Source: Deltaproteobacteria bacterium (GTDB taxonomy: Bacteria; Desulfobacterota; Binatia; Binatales; Binataceae). From it: DNA of 6,779 nt. How positions within the stretch are numbered: the stretch's first letter is position 1; every line of letters begins with the position of its first letter. The stretch spans positions 1-6,779 of the forward strand of contig JAJYMR010000312.1 of assembly GCA_021786815.1 (NCBI GenBank). Direction: 5' to 3'. Made by a program: the position numbers and the translations under genes. Positions 6,042 to 6,779 of this stretch are shown here, in pieces. The notes beneath the pieces were generated by a model that was given only the letters and a program-made list of their open reading frames with translations, did not search any database and was not told the origin of the DNA.

Positions 6042-6076
6042 GGCCGCCGTGGCTCCAAGCCCTCGGCGGCCTTTTT
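6042..6076 (+). terminator. Intrinsic terminator of fumC
   Basis: GGCCGCCG (6042-6049) pairs perfectly with CGGCGGCC (6064-6071) across a 14-base loop, followed directly by TTTTT (6072-6076). This is a textbook Rho-independent terminator, 64 bases after the fumC stop. Confidence 0.9.
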
Positions 6077-6159
6077 GCGCCCGAAGACTCAGCGACAACG
6101 CAACTTTTAGCGCTTCGCAGGCTATCCGGGTACGTAATCGAGTGTTCAAGTGCTGCGGA

Positions 6160-6189
6160 TTGACAAAAACGCCAATTGCGCTGTACAGA
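6160..6189 (+). promoter_or_regulatory. Candidate promoter of the phosphoesterase gene
   Basis: A perfect -35, TTGACA (6160-6165), is followed after 16 bases by TGTACA or after 18 bases by TACAGA. Each matches three of six bases of TATAAT. The position, downstream of the fumC terminator and about 60 bases before the next gene, fits. No PHO-box-like direct repeat was seen. Confidence 0.52.
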
Positions 6190-6197
6190 ACCTTTTG

Positions 6198-6236
6198 TTC
6201 GCATCCGATGTGGGCGCGGAATAGGGCGGATGCGAA
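6198..6236 (+). repeat. 10-bp inverted repeat in the phosphoesterase leader
   Basis: TTCGCATCCG (6198-6207) and CGGATGCGAA (6227-6236) are perfect inverted repeats with a 19-base centre. The structure begins about where transcription from the upstream promoter would start and ends three bases before the GGAGG-containing ribosome binding site (6239-6246). It could be an operator or an mRNA stem-loop affecting stability or translation. No T-run follows, so it is not an intrinsic terminator. Confidence 0.6.
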
Positions 6237-6250
6237 ACGGGAGGGGTCAT

Positions 6251-6779
6251 ATGTCGCGTCGCACCGCATTCTTGGCGGCCGCGGTCCTGAGCGTGCTTCC
6301 GCTGCTCGCCATTCCTGCACACGCTGACGGCAACCTGCACAACGTCAAGCACATCATTATCATCATGCAGGAGAACCACTCCTTCGATAATTACTTCGGC
6401 GCGCTGCCATACGCGCCCGATGGCCCGTATCATTCGGGTCCGTGCGCGCCGAACGACCACGCCTGCGTTGACGGCCTTAGCTGTACGGTCGGCAGCGGCG
6501 GCGCGCTCAACTGCAGCAATTCCAACGTGGATGACGACGGGAGCACGGTTTACTCCTTCCACAACTACGACTACTGCCCGGCACCCGATCTCCAGCACAA
6601 CTGGTCCGGAAGTCATCACGAGGCCAACTGGTTCGACCCAAGCGACACTTTCTTCGAGACGCTGAACAACGGCTTCGTGCTCGAGAACGACGCGACCGAG
6701 CAGATCGATTCGAATCTCGATCCGACGGAGAGCGCGACCGAAGACGAGACGATGGGCTTTTACAACCAGGACGATCTGC
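6251..6779 (+). CDS. Secreted phosphoesterase, phospholipase C / acid phosphatase family (3' partial)
   Basis: This is the first 176 residues of an exported hydrolase of the family that includes bacterial phospholipase C and AcpA-type acid phosphatases (PF04185), which cleave phosphate esters with metal help. A Sec signal peptide is visible: MSRRT, a hydrophobic core (about 6-22) and a likely cut after AHA at 25. The mature protein opens with HIIIIMQENHSFDNYFG (34-50), the family's N-terminal metal and active-site motif with E41 and N42. DLQHNWSGSHHEANW (113-127) matches the D-L-x-H-x-W block, and MGFYNQDDL (168-176) matches MGYYTREDL. Residues about 52-108 hold an insert with C65, C72, C78, C88 and an acidic VDDDGS patch. 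GGAGG at 6240-6244 lies six bases before the ATG. The gene runs off the window, and families of this kind are usually 400-700 residues. The substrate cannot be assigned; phosphodiester versus monoester activity is undecided. Confidence 0.93.
   Translation, partial: MSRRTAFLAAAVLSVLPLLAIPAHADGNLHNVKHIIIIMQENHSFDNYFGALPYAPDGPYHSGPCAPNDHACVDGLSCTVGSGGALNCSNSNVDDDGSTVYSFHNYDYCPAPDLQHNWSGSHHEANWFDPSDTFFETLNNGFVLENDATEQIDSNLDPTESATEDETMGFYNQDDL

Noticed and set aside
6031..6059. A second TTGACA at 6031-6036 as a promoter
   Set aside because: No -10-like hexamer lies 16-18 bases downstream, and the fumC terminator hairpin occupies that space.
6420..6665. An 81-codon plus-strand frame inside the phosphoesterase gene
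   Set aside because: It is out of frame with a well-supported family member and is Thr/Arg-rich low-complexity, as expected of a shadow.

Overview
This window looks like a chromosomal segment from a GC-rich, Gram-negative bacterium. The evidence is a proteobacterial-type YidC with a large periplasmic domain, strong G/C preference at third codon positions, a secreted enzyme with a Sec signal peptide, and no plasmid, phage, transposon or CRISPR feature. The mix of genes would fit a soil or deltaproteobacteria-like lineage, but the sequence alone does not fix the taxon.

Left part (about 160-3695, all on +): the conserved ribosome and membrane-biogenesis cluster rpmH - rnpA - yidD - yidC - jag (khpB), in the order usually found near the chromosomal origin. 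L34 is a ribosome component and RnpA is the protein subunit of RNase P. YidD and YidC insert membrane proteins, and Jag/KhpB is an RNA-binding protein. Genes are separated by 5-18 bases or overlap (yidC and jag share ATGA), so the set is probably one transcript. The unusual point is at the left end. The rnpA frame has no ATG, GTG or TTG near the normal N-terminus of RnpA. The only usual start codons lie upstream of rpmH, so rpmH would be nested out of frame inside a longer rnpA, as described for Thermus. A CTG overlapping the rpmH stop is the alternative.

Middle (3696-4573): the cluster stops after jag. A bidirectional hairpin terminator separates it from a convergent 7Fe ferredoxin gene (fdxA, -). 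fdxA is divergent from fumC, and the 288-base region between them holds a perfect TATAAT box, a weaker promoter on the other strand and an inverted repeat.

Right part (4574-6779): fumC, a full-length class II fumarase of the TCA cycle, ends in a strong intrinsic terminator. A promoter with a perfect TTGACA and a 10-bp inverted-repeat leader then precede a secreted phosphoesterase (phospholipase C / acid phosphatase family) that runs off the window.

Apart from the rnpA/rpmH arrangement, I see no previously undescribed system. The remaining observations are modest: leader inverted repeats, a cysteine pair in a YidC loop and a Cys-rich insert in the phosphoesterase.
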